This document shows positions 13,881-27,446 of a stretch of 64,000 nucleotides of DNA, in pieces. Where the stretch lies: the NCBI RefSeq assembly GCF_051401765.1, contig NW_027480438.1, positions 4,588,001 to 4,652,000 of the forward strand. The letters run 5' to 3'. The position numbers and the translations under genes were made by a program. This DNA comes from Calliopsis andreniformis. Its lineage: Eukaryota > Arthropoda > Insecta > Hymenoptera > Andrenidae. Below the pieces are notes generated by a model that ran no database searches, was not told where the DNA came from, and saw nothing but the letters and a program-made list of their open reading frames with translations. The number at the start of each line of letters is the position of its first letter. The stretch's first letter is position 1.

Positions 13881-16800
13881 CTCAATGCTCAGTCCTCAAT
13901 CCTCAATCTTCACTCCTCAATCCCCAATCCTCAATCCTCAATCGTCAATCCTCAATCCTCAATCCTCAAACCTCAATATTCTACACACAAACCTCAACCA
14001 ACAATCCTCAATACTCAACTATCGATCCTCAGCTTTCAATACTCAATAGAATATCCTGAATTCTCGGGATTCTATACTCAATTCACAATACTCAATCATC
14101 AAATCTCAATCCTCAGTCATCAATCCTCAACACTCAATCCTCAGACATCTGTCCTCATTCTTCAATCCTCAGTCCTCCATCCTCAATCCTCAATCCTCGA
14201 TCTTCAATCATCAATCCTCAATTCTCAGTCCTCAATACTCAATCTTCAATCCTCAATCCTCAATCCTCAATCCCCAATACTCAATCCTCAATCCTCAGTC
14301 TTCAATCCTCCATACTCAATCTTCAATCCTCAATCCTCAATCATCAATCCTCAATCCCCAATCCTCAGTCATCAATCCTCAATATTCAATACTCAATCCT
14401 CAATCATCAATCCTCAATCCTCAATCCTCAATCCTCATTCCTCTATCCTCAATCCTCAACCCTCAGTCCTCAGCCTCAATTCTCAATTCTCAATTCTCAA
14501 TCCTCAATCCTCAATCTTCAATCCTCAATAATCAATCTCCTATCCTAGATCCTCAATCCCCAATACTCTATCCTTAATCCTCAATATTCAATCCTCTATC
14601 CCCAGTCCACAATCTTCAATCCCCAAAGCTCAATAATCAATCCTCAATCCTCAGTCCTCAATCGTCAATCATCAGTCCACAATCTTCAATACTCAATCCT
14701 CAATCCTCAATCCTCAATCCTCAATCCTCAATCCTCAATCATCAATCCTCAATCTTCAATACTCAATCCTCAATCCTCAATCCTCAATCCTGAATCGTCA
14801 ATCCTCATTCTTCAATCCTCAATACCCAATCCTCAATCCTCAATCCTCAATCCTCAATCCTCATTCCTCTATCCTCAATCCTCAACCCTCAGTCCTCAGC
14901 CTCAATTCTCAATTCTCAATTCTCAATTCTCAATCCTCAATCCTCAATCTTCAATCCTCAATAATCAATCTCCTATCCTAGATCCTCAATCCTCAATCCT
15001 CAATCCTCAGTCCGCAATTCTCAATCGTCAATCCTCAATCTTCAATACACAATCCTCAATCCTCAATCCTCAATCCTCAATACTCAATCTTCAATCCTCA
15101 ATCCTCAACCCTCAATCCTCAATCCTCAATGCTCAGTCATCAATCCTCAATCTTCAATACTCAATCGTCAATCCTCAGTCCTCAATTCTCAATTCTCAAT
15201 CCTCGTTCCTCAAACCTCAATCCTCAGTCCTCAGCCCTCATCCTCAATTCTCAATTCTCAAACCTCAAACTTCAATCTTCAATCCTCAATACTCAATCCT
15301 CAATCCTCAATACTCAACCATCAATCCTCAATTCTCAATACTCAATAGAATATCCTGAATTCTCAGTATTCAATACTCAAACCTCAATCCTCAACCCTCA
15401 GCCCTCATCCTCCATTCTCAATCCTCAATCCTCAGACCTCAATCTTCAATCCTCAATACTCAATCTTCGATTCTCAATCCTCAATCCTCAATCCTCAATC
15501 CCAATCCTCAATCTTCAATCCTCAATCCTCAATCCTCAGTCCTCAATCCTCAATCCTTAATCATCAATCCTCAATCTTCAACACTCAATCCTCAATCCTC
15601 AATCATCAATCTTCAATCCTCAATCCTCAATCCTCGATTCTCAATCCTCAATCCTCAATCATCAATCCTCAATCTACAACACTCAATCCTCTATCCCCAA
15701 TCCTCAATCTTCAATCCTCAATCATCGATCCTCAATCTTCAATACTCAATCCTCAATCCTCAATCCTCGATCCTCAATACTGAACCATCAATCCTCAATT
15801 CTCATTACTCAACAGAATATCCTGAATTCTCAGTAGTCAATACTCAAACCTCAATCCTCAACCCTCAGCCCTCATCCTCCATCCTCAATCCTCAATCCTC
15901 AATCCTCAATCTTCAATCCTCAATACTCAATCTTCGATCCTCAATCCTCAATCTTCAATCCTCAATCCTCAATCCTCAGTCATGAATACTCAATCTTCAA
16001 TACTCAATCCTCAATCCTGAATCCTCAATCCTCAATCCTCAATCCTCAATCCTCATTCCTCAAACCTCAATCCTCAACCATCAGTCCTCATCCTCAATTC
16101 TCAATGCACAATCATCAATCCTCAATTCTCAAACTTCAATCATCAATAATCAATCTCCAATCCTAGATCCTCAATCCCCGATCCTCAATCCTCAATCCTC
16201 AACCCTCAAACATCAATCCTCAATCCTCATTCCTCAAACCTCAATCCTCAATCCTCAGTCATCAACCCTCAATCTTCAATACTCAATCCTCAATCCTCAA
16301 TCCTCAATCCTCAATCCTCAATCCTCAATCCTCATTGCTCAAACGTCAATCCTCAACCCTCAGTCCCCATCCTCAATTCTCAATTCTCCATCCTCAATCC
16401 TCAATACTCAATCTTCAATCCTCAATAATCAACCTCCTATCCTAGATCCTCAATCCCCAATACTCTATCCTTAATCCTCAATATTCAATCCTCTATTCCC
16501 AGTCCACAATCTTCAATCCCCAAAGCTCAATAATCAATCCTCAATCCTCAGTCCTCAATCGTCAATCATCAGTCCACAATCTTCAATACTCAATCCTCAA
16601 TCCTCAATCCTCAATCCTCAATCCTCAATCCTCAATCATCCATGCTGAATCTTCAATACTCAATCGTCAATCCTCAATCCTCAATCCTCAATCGTCAATC
16701 CTCATTCTTCAATCCTCAATACCCAATCCTCAATCCTCAATCATCAATCCTCAAGTCTCAATCCTCAGTCATCAATCCTCAATCTTCAGTACTCAATCCT

Positions 16801-17192
16801 CAATCATCAATCCTCAATCCTCAATCCTCAATCCTCATTCCTCAAACCTCAATCCTGAACCCTCAGTCCTCATCCTCAATTCTCAATTCTTAATCCTCAA
16901 TCCTCAATCCCCAATCTTCAATCCTCAATAATCAATCATCAATACTCAGCTTTCAATCCTCAATCCTCAATCCTCAATCCTCAGTCCGTAATCCTCAATC
17001 ATCAATCCTCAATCTTCAATACTCAATACTCAATCCTCAATCCTCAATCCTTAATCTTCAATCCTCAATGCTCAATCTTCAAACCTCAGTCCTCAATCCT
17101 CAATCCTCAATCCTCAATCCTCAATATTCAACACACAACCCTCAACCATCAATCCTCAATATTCAACCATCAATCCTCAAATCTCAATACTC

Positions 17193-17584
17193 AGTAGAAT
17201 ATCCGGAATTCTCATGTTTCAATACTCAATCCACAATATTCAATAATCAAATCTCAATCCTGAAACATCAATTCTCAACACTCAATCCTCAACACTCAGT
17301 CCTCACACTTCAATCCTCCATCCTCAATCCTCTATCCTCAAGCGTCAATCCTCAATCCTCAATCCTCATCCCTCAATCCTCAGACATCAAACCTCAATTC
17401 CGAATCCTCAATCCTGAATGCTCAATCTTCATCCCTCAGTCTGCAACAATCAGTTGCCAATCCTCAATGCTCAATAGAATATCATCAACTCACAGCTTTC
17501 AATACTCAATCCCCAATCTTCAATCTTCAAATCTCAATCCACAAACATCAACTCTCATCACTCTACCCTCAACGCTCAGTCCTC
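17193..17584. repeat. A-B composite module (392 bp)
   Basis: This CCGG-type composite lies in superrepeat II. It sits on a segment that copies 12598 onward with an offset of 4,044. The flanking sequence departs from the other copies after about 17.68 kb, where it joins a run of ordinary heptamers and then the CTATCCTAGATCC and CCAAAGC phrases. Confidence 0.85.
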
Positions 17585-19095
17585 AATCTTCAATCCTCAA
17601 TCCTCAATCCTCAAACTCCAATCCTCAATACTCAATCTTCAATCCTCAATCCTCAATTCTCAATTCTCAATCCTCAATCCTCAATCTTCAATACTCAATC
17701 CTCAATCATCAATCCTCAATCCTCAATCCTCAATCCTCATTCCTCTGTCCTCAATCGTCAATCCTCAATCCCCAATACTCTATCTTCAATCCTCAATCCT
17801 CAATCCTCAATCTTCAATCCTCAATAATCAATCTCCTATCCTAGATCCTCAATCCCCAATACTCTATCCTTAATCCTCAATATTCAATCCTCTATCCCCA
17901 GTCCACAATCTTCAATCCCCAAAGCTCAATAATCAATCCTCAATCCTCAGTACTCAATCGTCAATCATCAGTCCACAATCTTCAATACTCAATCCTCAAT
18001 CCTCAATCCTCAATCCTCAATCCTCAATCCTCAATCATCAATCCCCAATCTTCAATACTCAATCCTCAATCCTCAATCCTCAATCCTGAATCGTCAGTCC
18101 TCATTCTTCAATCCTCAATACCCAATCCTCAATCCTCAATCCTCAATCCTCCATCCTCAATTCTTAATCCTCAATCGTCTGTCCTCAGTCGTCAAACCTC
18201 AACCCTCAACCCTCAGCCCTCATCCTCAATCCTCAATCCTGAATCCTCAATCCTCAATCTTCAATCCTCAATACTCACTCTTCAATCCTCAATCCTCAAT
18301 CCTCAATCCTCAGTCCGCAATCCTCAATCATCAATCATCAATCTTCAATACTCAATCCTCAATCCTCAATCCTCAATCCTCAATAATCAATCTTCAATCC
18401 TCAATCCTCAACCCTCAATCCTCAATCCTCGATCCTCAGTCATCAATACTCAATCCTCAATACTCAAACTTCAATCCTCAATCCTCAATTCTCAATCCTC
18501 AGTACTCAATCTTCAATCCTCAATCCTCAATCCTCAATCCTCAACTCTCAATCGTCAGGCCTCAAACCTCAATTCCGAATCCTCAATCGTGAATGCTCAA
18601 TCTTCATCCCACAGGCCGCAACAATCAATTGTCAATCCTCAATCCTCAATAGAGTATCCTCAATTCACAGTTTTCAATACTCAATCCCCAATCTTCAATC
18701 TTCAAATCTCAATCCACAGACATCAATTCTCATCACTCAACCCTCAACACTCAGTCCTCAATCTTCAGTCCTCAATCCTCAATCCTCAATCTTCAATCCT
18801 CCATACTCAATCTTCAATCCTCAATCCTCAATCATCAATCCTCAATCCTCAATCCTCAGTCATCAATCCTCAATCTTCAATACTCAATCCTAAATCCTCA
18901 ATCCTGAGTCCTCAACCCTCAATCCTCATTCCTCAAACCTCAATCCTCAACCCTCAGTCCTCATCCTCAATTCTCAATTCACAATCCTCAATCCTCAATC
19001 CTCAATCTTCAATCCTCAATAATCAATCTGCTATCCTAGATCCTCAATCCCCAATACACTATCATTAATTCTCAATATTCAATCCTCTATCCCCA

Positions 19096-20548
19096 GTCCT
19101 CAATCTTCAATCCCCAAAGCTCAATAATCAATCCTCAATCCGCAGTCCTCAATCCTCAATCCTCAGTCCTCAATCCTCAATCCTCAATACTCAAACATCA
19201 ATCCTCAACCGTCAGTCCTCGTCCTCAATCCTCAACCCTCAATCCTCAATCCTCAGTCTTCAATCCTCAATCCTCAATGCTCAATCCTCAATCGTCAATC
19301 CTCAATCCCCAATCGTCAATCTTCAATCCTCAATCCCCAATACTCAATCCTCAATCCTCAATCTTCAATCCTCCATACTCAATCTTCAATCCTCAATCCT
19401 CAATCATTAATCCTCAATCCCCAATCCTCAATCCCCAATACTCAATCCTCAATCCTCAATCTTCAATCCTCCATACTCAATCTTCAATCCTCAATCCTCA
19501 ATCATTAATCCTCAATCCCCAATCCTCAGTCATCAATCCTCAATCTTCAATACTCAATCCTCAATCATCAATCCTCAATCCTCAATCCTCAATCCTCATT
19601 CCTCTATCCTCAATCCTCAACCCTCAGTCCTCAGCCTCAATTCTCAATCCTCAATTCTCAATCCTCAATCCTCAATCTTCAATCCTCAATCGTCTGTCCT
19701 CAGTCGTCAAACCTCAACCCTCAACCCTCAGCCCTCATCCTCAATCCTCAATCCTGAATCCTCAATCCTCAATCTTCAATCCTCAATACTCAGTCTTCAA
19801 TCCTCAATCCTCAATCCTCAATCCCCAGTCCGCAATCCTCAATCATCAATCATCAGTCTTCAATACTCAATCCTCAATCCTCAATCCTCAATCCTCAATA
19901 ATCAATCTTCAATCCTCAATCCTCAACCCTCAATCCTCAATCCTCAATCCTCAGTCATCAATCCTCAATCCTCAGTCCCCAATCCTCAATCATCAATCCC
20001 CAAACCTCAATCCTCAACCGTCAGCCCTCGTCCTCAGTCCTCAACCCTCAATCCTCAACCCTCAGCCCGCATCCTCCATCCTCAATCCTCAATCCTCAAT
20101 CCTCAATCTTCAATCCTCAATACTCAATCCTCAATCCTCAATCATCGATCCTCAATCTTCAATACTCAATCCTCAATCCTCAATCCTCAATCCTCAATAC
20201 TGAACCATCAATCCTCAATTCTCAATACTCAACAGAATATCCTGAATTCTCAGTATTCAATACTCAAACCTCAATCCTCAATCCTCAGTCATGAATACTC
20301 AATCTACAATACTCAATCCTCAATCCTCGGTCCTCAATCCTCAATCCTCAATCCTCAATCCTCAATCCTCATTCCCCATACCTCAACCGTCAACCCTCAG
20401 TCCTCAACCTCAATTCTCAATTCTCAATCCAGAATCCTCAATTCTCAGTCTTCAATCCTCTATAATCAATCTCCAATCCTAGATCCTCAATCCCCAATCC
20501 TCAATCCTTAATCCAGAATCTTCAATCCTCAATCCCCAGTCCTCAATC
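19096..20548. repeat. Third superrepeat start, diverging into mixed heptamers
   Basis: The opening repeats 1-300 and 9383 onward. It then contains a short internal duplication: CCCCAATACTCAATCC to CATTAATCCTC occurs at about 19336-19412 and again at about 19432-19508. From about 19690, marked by CGTCTGTCCTCAGTCGTC, it matches 31.6-32.88 kb, with an offset of about 11,917 rising to 12,336. Confidence 0.65.
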
Positions 20549-23500
20549 TTCAATCCTCAATGCTCAATCCTCAATCCTCAATCCTCAGTCCCCAATCCTC
20601 AATCATCAATCCCCAAACCTCAATCCTCAACCGTCAGCCCTCGTCCTCAGTCCTCAACCCTCAATCCTCAACCCTCAGCCCGCATCCTCCATCCTCAATC
20701 CTCAATCCTCAATCCTCAATCTTCAATCCTCAATACTCAATCTTCGACCCTCAATCCTCAACACTCAATCCTCAATCCTCAATCCTCAGTCATGAATACT
20801 CAATCTTCAATACTCAATCCTCAATCCTCAATCCTCAATCCTCAATCTTCAATCCTCAATCCTCAATCCTCATTCCTCAAACCTCAATCCTCAACCCTCA
20901 GTCCTCATCCTCAATTCTCAATCCTCAATCCTCAATCCTCAATTCTCAAACTTCAATCCTCAATAATCAACCTCCAATCCTAGAACCTCAATCCCCAATC
21001 CTCAATCCTTAATCCTCAATCTTCAATCCTCAATCCCCAGTCCTCAATCTTCAATCCTCAATGCTCAATCCTCAATCCTCAATCCTCAGTCCTCAGTCCT
21101 CAATCCTCAATCCTCAAACCTCAATCCTCAACCGTCAGTCCTCGTCCTCTACCCTCAAACCTCAATCCTCAATCCTCAATCTTCAGTCATCAATACTCAA
21201 TCTTCAATCCTCAATTCTCAATCCTCAATCCTCAATCCTCAATCCTCAATGTTCAACACACAACCCTCAACCATCAATTATCAATACTCAACCATCAATC
21301 CTCAATTCTCAATACTCAATAGAATATCCTGAATTCTCATGGTTCAATACTCAATCCACAATATTCAATAATCAAATCTCAATCCACAAACATCAATTCT
21401 CAACACTCTATCCTCAACACTCAGTCCCCTCCCTTCAATCATCCATCCTCAATCCGCAATCCTCATGCGTCAATCCTCAATCCTCAATCCTCAACCCTCA
21501 ACTCTCAGTCCTCAAACCTCAATCCCGAATCCTCAATCCTGAATTCTCAATCTTCAGCCCTCAGTCCTCACCAATCAATTGTCAATCCACAATCTTCAAT
21601 AGAATATCCTCAATTCACAGTTTTCAATACTCAATCCCCATTCTTCAATCTTCAAATCTCAAAACACAAACATCAATTCCCATCACGCAACCCTCAACAC
21701 TCAGTCGTCAATCATCAATCCTCAATCCTCAGTCCTCAATCTTCAATCTCCAATACTAAATCTTCAATCCTCAATCCTCAATTCTCAATCCTCAATATTC
21801 AACAAACAACCCTGAACCATCAATTCTCAATACTCAACCATCAATCCTCAAATCTCAATACTCAATAGAATATCCGGAATTCTCATGGTTCAATACTCAA
21901 TCCACAATATTCAATAATCAATTCTCAATCCTCAAACATCATTTCTCAACACTCAATCCTCAACGCTCAGTTCTCTCTATTCAATCCTCCATCCACAATC
22001 CTCTATCCTCAAGCGTCAATCCTCAATCCTCAATCCTCAATACTCAATCTTCAATCCTCAATAATCAATCTCCAATCCTAGATCCTCAATCCCCAATCCT
22101 CAATCGTTAATCCTCAAATTTCATTCCTCAATCCCCAGTGCTCAATCCACAATACTCAATCTTCAATCCTCAATCCTCAATCCTCAATACACAATCCTCA
22201 ATCCTCAATATTCAACACACAACCCTCAACCATCAATTCTCAATACTCAACCATCAATCCTCAATTCTCAATACTCAACGGAATATCCTGAATTCTCATG
22301 GTTCAATACTCAATCCACAATATTCAATAATCAAATCTCAATCCTCAAACATCAGTTCTCAACACTCAATCCTCACACTCAGTCCTCTCTCTTCGATCCT
22401 CCATCCTCAATCGTCTATCCTCAAGCGCCAATCCTCAATCCTCAGTCCTCATCCCTCAATCCTCAGACCTCAAACCTCAATACCGTATCCTCAATCCTGA
22501 ATGTTCAATCTTCATCCCTCAGTCCGCAACATTCAATTGTCAATCCTCAATCCACAATAGAATATCCTCAATTCACAGTTTTCGATGCTCAATCCCCAAT
22601 CTTCAATCTTCAAGTTTCAATCCACAAACATCAATTCTCATCACTCAACCCTCAACACTCAGTCCTCAATCCTCAACCCTCAGACCTCATCCTCAATTCT
22701 CAATTCTCTATCCTCAATCCTCAATTCTCAATCTTCAATCCTCAATATTCAACACACAACCCGTAACCATCAATCCTCAATACTCAACCTTCAATCCTCA
22801 AATCTCAATACTCAATAGTATATCCGGAATTCTCATGGTTCAATACTCAATCCACAATATTCAATAATCAAATCTCAATCCTCAAACATCAATTCTCAAC
22901 ACTCAATCCTCAGTACTCAGTCCTCCCTCTTCAATCCTCCATCCTCAATCCTCTATCCTCAAGCGTCAATCCTCAACCTTCAATCATCATCCCACAATCC
23001 TCAGACCTCAAATCACAATTCCGAATCCTCAATCGTGAATGCTCAATCTTCATCCCACAGGCCGCAACAATCAATTGTCAATCCTCAATCCTCAATAGAG
23101 TATCCTCAATTCACAGTTTTCAATACTCAATCCCCAATCTTCAATCTTCAAATCTCAATCCACAGACATCAATTCTCATCACTCAACCCTCAACACTCAG
23201 TCCTCAATCTTCAGTCCTCAATCCTCAATCCTCAATCCTCAATCATCAATCCTCAATTCCCAATCCTCAGTCATCAATCCTCAATCATCAATACTCAATC
23301 CTCAATCATCAATCCTCAATCCTCAATCCTCAATCCTCATTCCTCTATCCTCAATCCTCAACCCTCAGTCCTCAGCCTCAATTCTCAATTCTCAATTCTC
23401 AATCCTCAATCCTCAATCTTCAATCCTCAATAATCAATCTCCTATCCTAGATCCTCAATCCCCAATACTCTATCATTAATCCTCAATATTCAATCCTCTA

Positions 23501-24472
23501 TCCCCAGTCCACAATCTTCAATCCCCAAAGCTCAATAATCAATCCTCAATCCTCAGTCCTCAATCGTCAATCCTCAGTCCTCAATCCTCAACCCTCAGTC
23601 CTCATCCTCAATTCTCAATTCACAATCCTCAATCCTCAATCCACAATCTTCAATCCTCAATAATCAATCTGCTATCCTAGATCCTCAATCCCCAATACAC
23701 TATCATTAATCCTCAATATTCAATCCTCTATCCCCAGTCCTCAATCTTCAATCCCCAAAGCTCAATAATCAATCCTCAATCCGCAGTCCTCAATCCTCAA
23801 TCCTCAGTCCTCAATCCTCAATCCTCAATACTCAAACATCAATCCTCAACCGTCAGTCCTCGTCCTCAATCCTCAACCCTCAATCCTCAATCCTCAGTCT
23901 TCAATCCTCAATCCTCAATGCTCAATCCTCAATCGTCAATCCTCAATCCCCAATCGTCAATCTTCAATCCTCAATCCCCAATACTCAATCCTCAATCCTC
24001 AATCTTCAATCCTCCATACTCAATCTTCAATCCTCAATCCTCAATCATCAATCCTCAATCCCCAATCCTCAGTCATCAATCCTCAATCTTCAATACTCAA
24101 TCCTCAATCATCAATCCTCAATCCTCAATCCTCAATCCTCATTCCTCTATCCTCAATCCTCAACCCTCAGTCCTCAGCCTCAATTCTCAATTCTCAATTC
24201 TCAATCCTCAATCCTCAATCTTCAATCCTCAATAATCAATCTCCTATCCTAGATCCTCAATCCCCAATACTCTATCCTTAATCCTCAATATTCAATCCTC
24301 TATCCCCAGTCCACAATCTTCAATCCCCAAAGCTCAATAATCAATCCTCAATCCTCAGTCCTCAATCGCCAATCATCAGTCCACAATCTTCAATACTCAA
24401 TCCTCAATCCTCAATCCTCAATCCTCAATCCTCAATCCTCAATCATCAATCCTCAATCTTCAATACTCAATC
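20549..24472. repeat. 3.9-kb block, copy A (3,924 bp, full length)
   Basis: This is the reference copy of a block repeated at 24473 and 27447, and in part from 32885. It contains module A starts at 21318, 21864, 22277 and 22814, three of which form A-B composites (21318-21709, 22277-22667, 22814-23205). It also contains the CCAAAGC phrase three times in its last kilobase. Copy A matches copy C with an offset of 6,898 from 20560 to beyond 23035. Confidence 0.85.
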
Positions 24473-27446
24473 TTCAATCCTCAATGCTCAATCCTCAATC
24501 CTCAATCCTCAGTCCCCAATCCTCAATCATCAATCCCCAAACCTCAATCCTCAACCGTCAGCCCTCGTCCTCAGTCCTCAACCCTCAATCCTCAACCCTC
24601 AGCCCGCATCCTCCATCCTCAATCCTCAATCCTCAATCCTCAATCTTCAATCCTCAATACTCAATCTTCGACCCTCAATCCTCAACACTCAATCCTCAAT
24701 CCTCAATCCTCAGTCATGAATACTCAATCTTCAATACTCAATCCTCCATCCTCAATCCTCAATCCTCAATCTTCAATCCTCAATCCTCAATCCTCATTCC
24801 TCAAACCTCAATCCTCAACCCTCAGTCCTCATCCTCAATTCTCAATCCTCAATCCTCAATCCTCAATTCTCAAACTTCAATCCTCAATAATCAACCTCCA
24901 ATCCTAGAACCTCAATCCCCAATCCTCAATCCTTAATCCTCAATCTTCAATCCTCAATCCCCAGTCCTCAATCTTCAATCCTCAATGCTCAATCCTCAAT
25001 CCTCAATCCTCAGTCCTCAGTCCTCAATCCTCAATCCTCAAACCTCAATCCTCAACCGTCAGTCCTCGTCCTCTACCCTCAAACCTCAATCCTCAATCCT
25101 CAATCTTCAGTCATCAATACTCAATCTTCAATCCTCAATTCTCAATCCTCAATCCTCAATCCTCAATCCTCAATGTTCAACACACAACCCTCAACCATCA
25201 ATTATCAATACTCAACCATCAATCCTCAATTCTCAATACTCAATAGAATATCCTGAATTCTCATGGTTCAATACTCAATCCACAATATTCAATAATCAAA
25301 TCTCAATCCACAAACATCAATTCTCAACACTCTATCCTCAACACTCAGTCCCCTCCCTTCAATCATCCATCCTCAATCCGCAATCCTCATGCGTCAATCC
25401 TCAATCCTCAATCCTCAACCCTCAACTCTCAGTCCTCAAACCTCAATCCCGAATCCTCAATCCTGAATTCTCAATCTTCAGCCCTCAGTCCTCACCAATC
25501 AATTGTCAATCCACAATCTTCAATAGAATATCCTCAATTCACAGTTTTCAATACTCAATCCCCATTCTTCAATCTTCAAATCTCAAAACACAAACATCAA
25601 TTCCCATCACGCAACCCTCAACACTCAGTCGTCAATCATCAATCCTCAATCCTCAGTCCTCAATCTTCAATCTCCAATACTAAATCTTCAATCCTCAATC
25701 CTCAATTCTCAATCCTCAATATTCAACAAACAACCCTGAACCATCAATTCTCAATACTCAACCATCAATCCTCAAATCTCAATACTCAATAGAATATCCG
25801 GAATTCTCATGGTTCAATACTCAATCCACAATATTCAATAATCAAATCTCAATCCTCAAACATCAATTCTCAACACTCAATCCTCAGTACTCAGTCCTCC
25901 CTCTTCAATCCTCCATCCTCAATCCTCTATCCTCAAGCGTCAATCCTCAACCTTCAATCATCATCCCACAATCCTCAGACCTCAAATCACAATTCCGAAT
26001 CCTCAATCGTGAATGCTCAATCTTCATCCCACAGGCCGCAACAATCAATTGTCAATCCTCAATCCTCAATAGAGTATCCTCAATTCACAGTTTTCAATAC
26101 TCAATCCCCAATCTTCAATCTTCAAATCTCAATCCACAGACATCAATTCTCATCACTCAACCCTCAACACTCAGTCCTCAATCTTCAGTCCTCAATCCTC
26201 AATCCTCAATCCTCAATCATCAATCCTCAATTCCCAATCCTCAGTCATCAATCCTCAATCATCAATACTCAATCCTCAATCATCAATCCTCAATCCTCAA
26301 TCCTCAATCCTCATTCCTCTATCCTCAATCCTCAACCCTCAGTCCTCAGCCTCAATTCTCAATTCTCAATTCTCAATCCTCAATCCTCAATCTTCAATCC
26401 TCAATAATCAATCTCCTATCCTAGATCCTCAATCCCCAATACTCTATCATTAATCCTCAATATTCAATCCTCTATCCCCAGTCCACAATCTTCAATCCCC
26501 AAAGCTCAATAATCAATCCTCAATCCTCAGTCCTCAATCGTCAATCCTCAGTCCTCAATCCTCAACCCTCAGTCCTCATCCTCAATTCTCAATTCACAAT
26601 CCTCAATCCTCAATCCACAATCTTCAATCCTCAATAATCAATCTGCTATCCTAGATCCTCAATCCCCAATACACTATCATTAATCCTCAATATTCAATCC
26701 TCTATCCCCAGTCCTCAATCTTCAATCCCCAAAGCTCAATAATCAATCCTCAATCCGCAGTCCTCAATCCTCAATCCTCAGTCCTCAATCCTCAATCCTC
26801 AATACTCAAACATCAATCCTCAACCGTCAGTCCTCGTCCTCAATCCTCAACCCTCAATCCTCAATCCTCAGTCTTCAATCCTCAATCCTCAATGCTCAAT
26901 CCTCAATCGTCAATCCTCAATCCCCAATCGTCAATCTTCAATCCTCAATCCCCAATACTCAATCCTCAATCCTCAATCTTCAATCCTCCATACTCAATCT
27001 TCAATCCTCAATCCTCAATCATCAATCCTCAATCCCCAATCCTCAGTCATCAATCCTCAATCTTCAATACTCAATCCTCAATCATCAATCCTCAATCCTC
27101 AATCCTCAATCCTCATTCCTCTATCCTCAATCCTCAACCCTCAGTCCTCAGCCTCAATTCTCAATTCTCAATTCTCAATCCTCAATCCTCAATCTTCAAT
27201 CCTCAATAATCAATCTCCTATCCTAGATCCTCAATCCCCAATACTCTATCCTTAATCCTCAATATTCAATCCTCTATCCCCAGTCCACAATCTTCAATCC
27301 CCAAAGCTCAATAATCAATCCTCAATCCTCAGTCCTCAATCGCCAATCATCAGTCCACAATCTTCAATACTCAATCCTCAATCCTCAATCCTCAATCCTC
27401 AATCCTCAATCCTCAATCATCAATCCTCAATCTTCAATACTCAATC
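24473..27446. repeat. 3.9-kb block, copy B (2,974 bp, internally deleted)
   Basis: This copy follows copy A with an offset of 3,924 up to about 25.79 kb and with an offset of 2,974 afterwards, so it lacks 950 bp. The junction falls inside a module A (start 25788): its left part carries AATAGAATATCC, as at 21864, and its right part carries AATAATCAAATCTC, as at 22814. The result is one A-B composite at 25788-26179 where copy A has the 21864-23205 stretch. Another composite lies at 25242-25633. Confidence 0.85.

Larger units (their letters stand above)
9383..19095. repeat. Superrepeat copy II, about 9.7 kb
   Basis: This is the second collinear copy of 1-9382. It opens with the same CCGCAGTCC variant of the CCAAAGC phrase, which next appears at 19096 and opens a third, soon-diverging copy. 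Relative to copy I it lacks the first A-B composite and carries a private 1,420-bp tandem duplication (11041-13880). Its lone B modules at 10638 and 18586 are nearly identical over their flanks, with an offset of 7,946. Confidence 0.75.
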
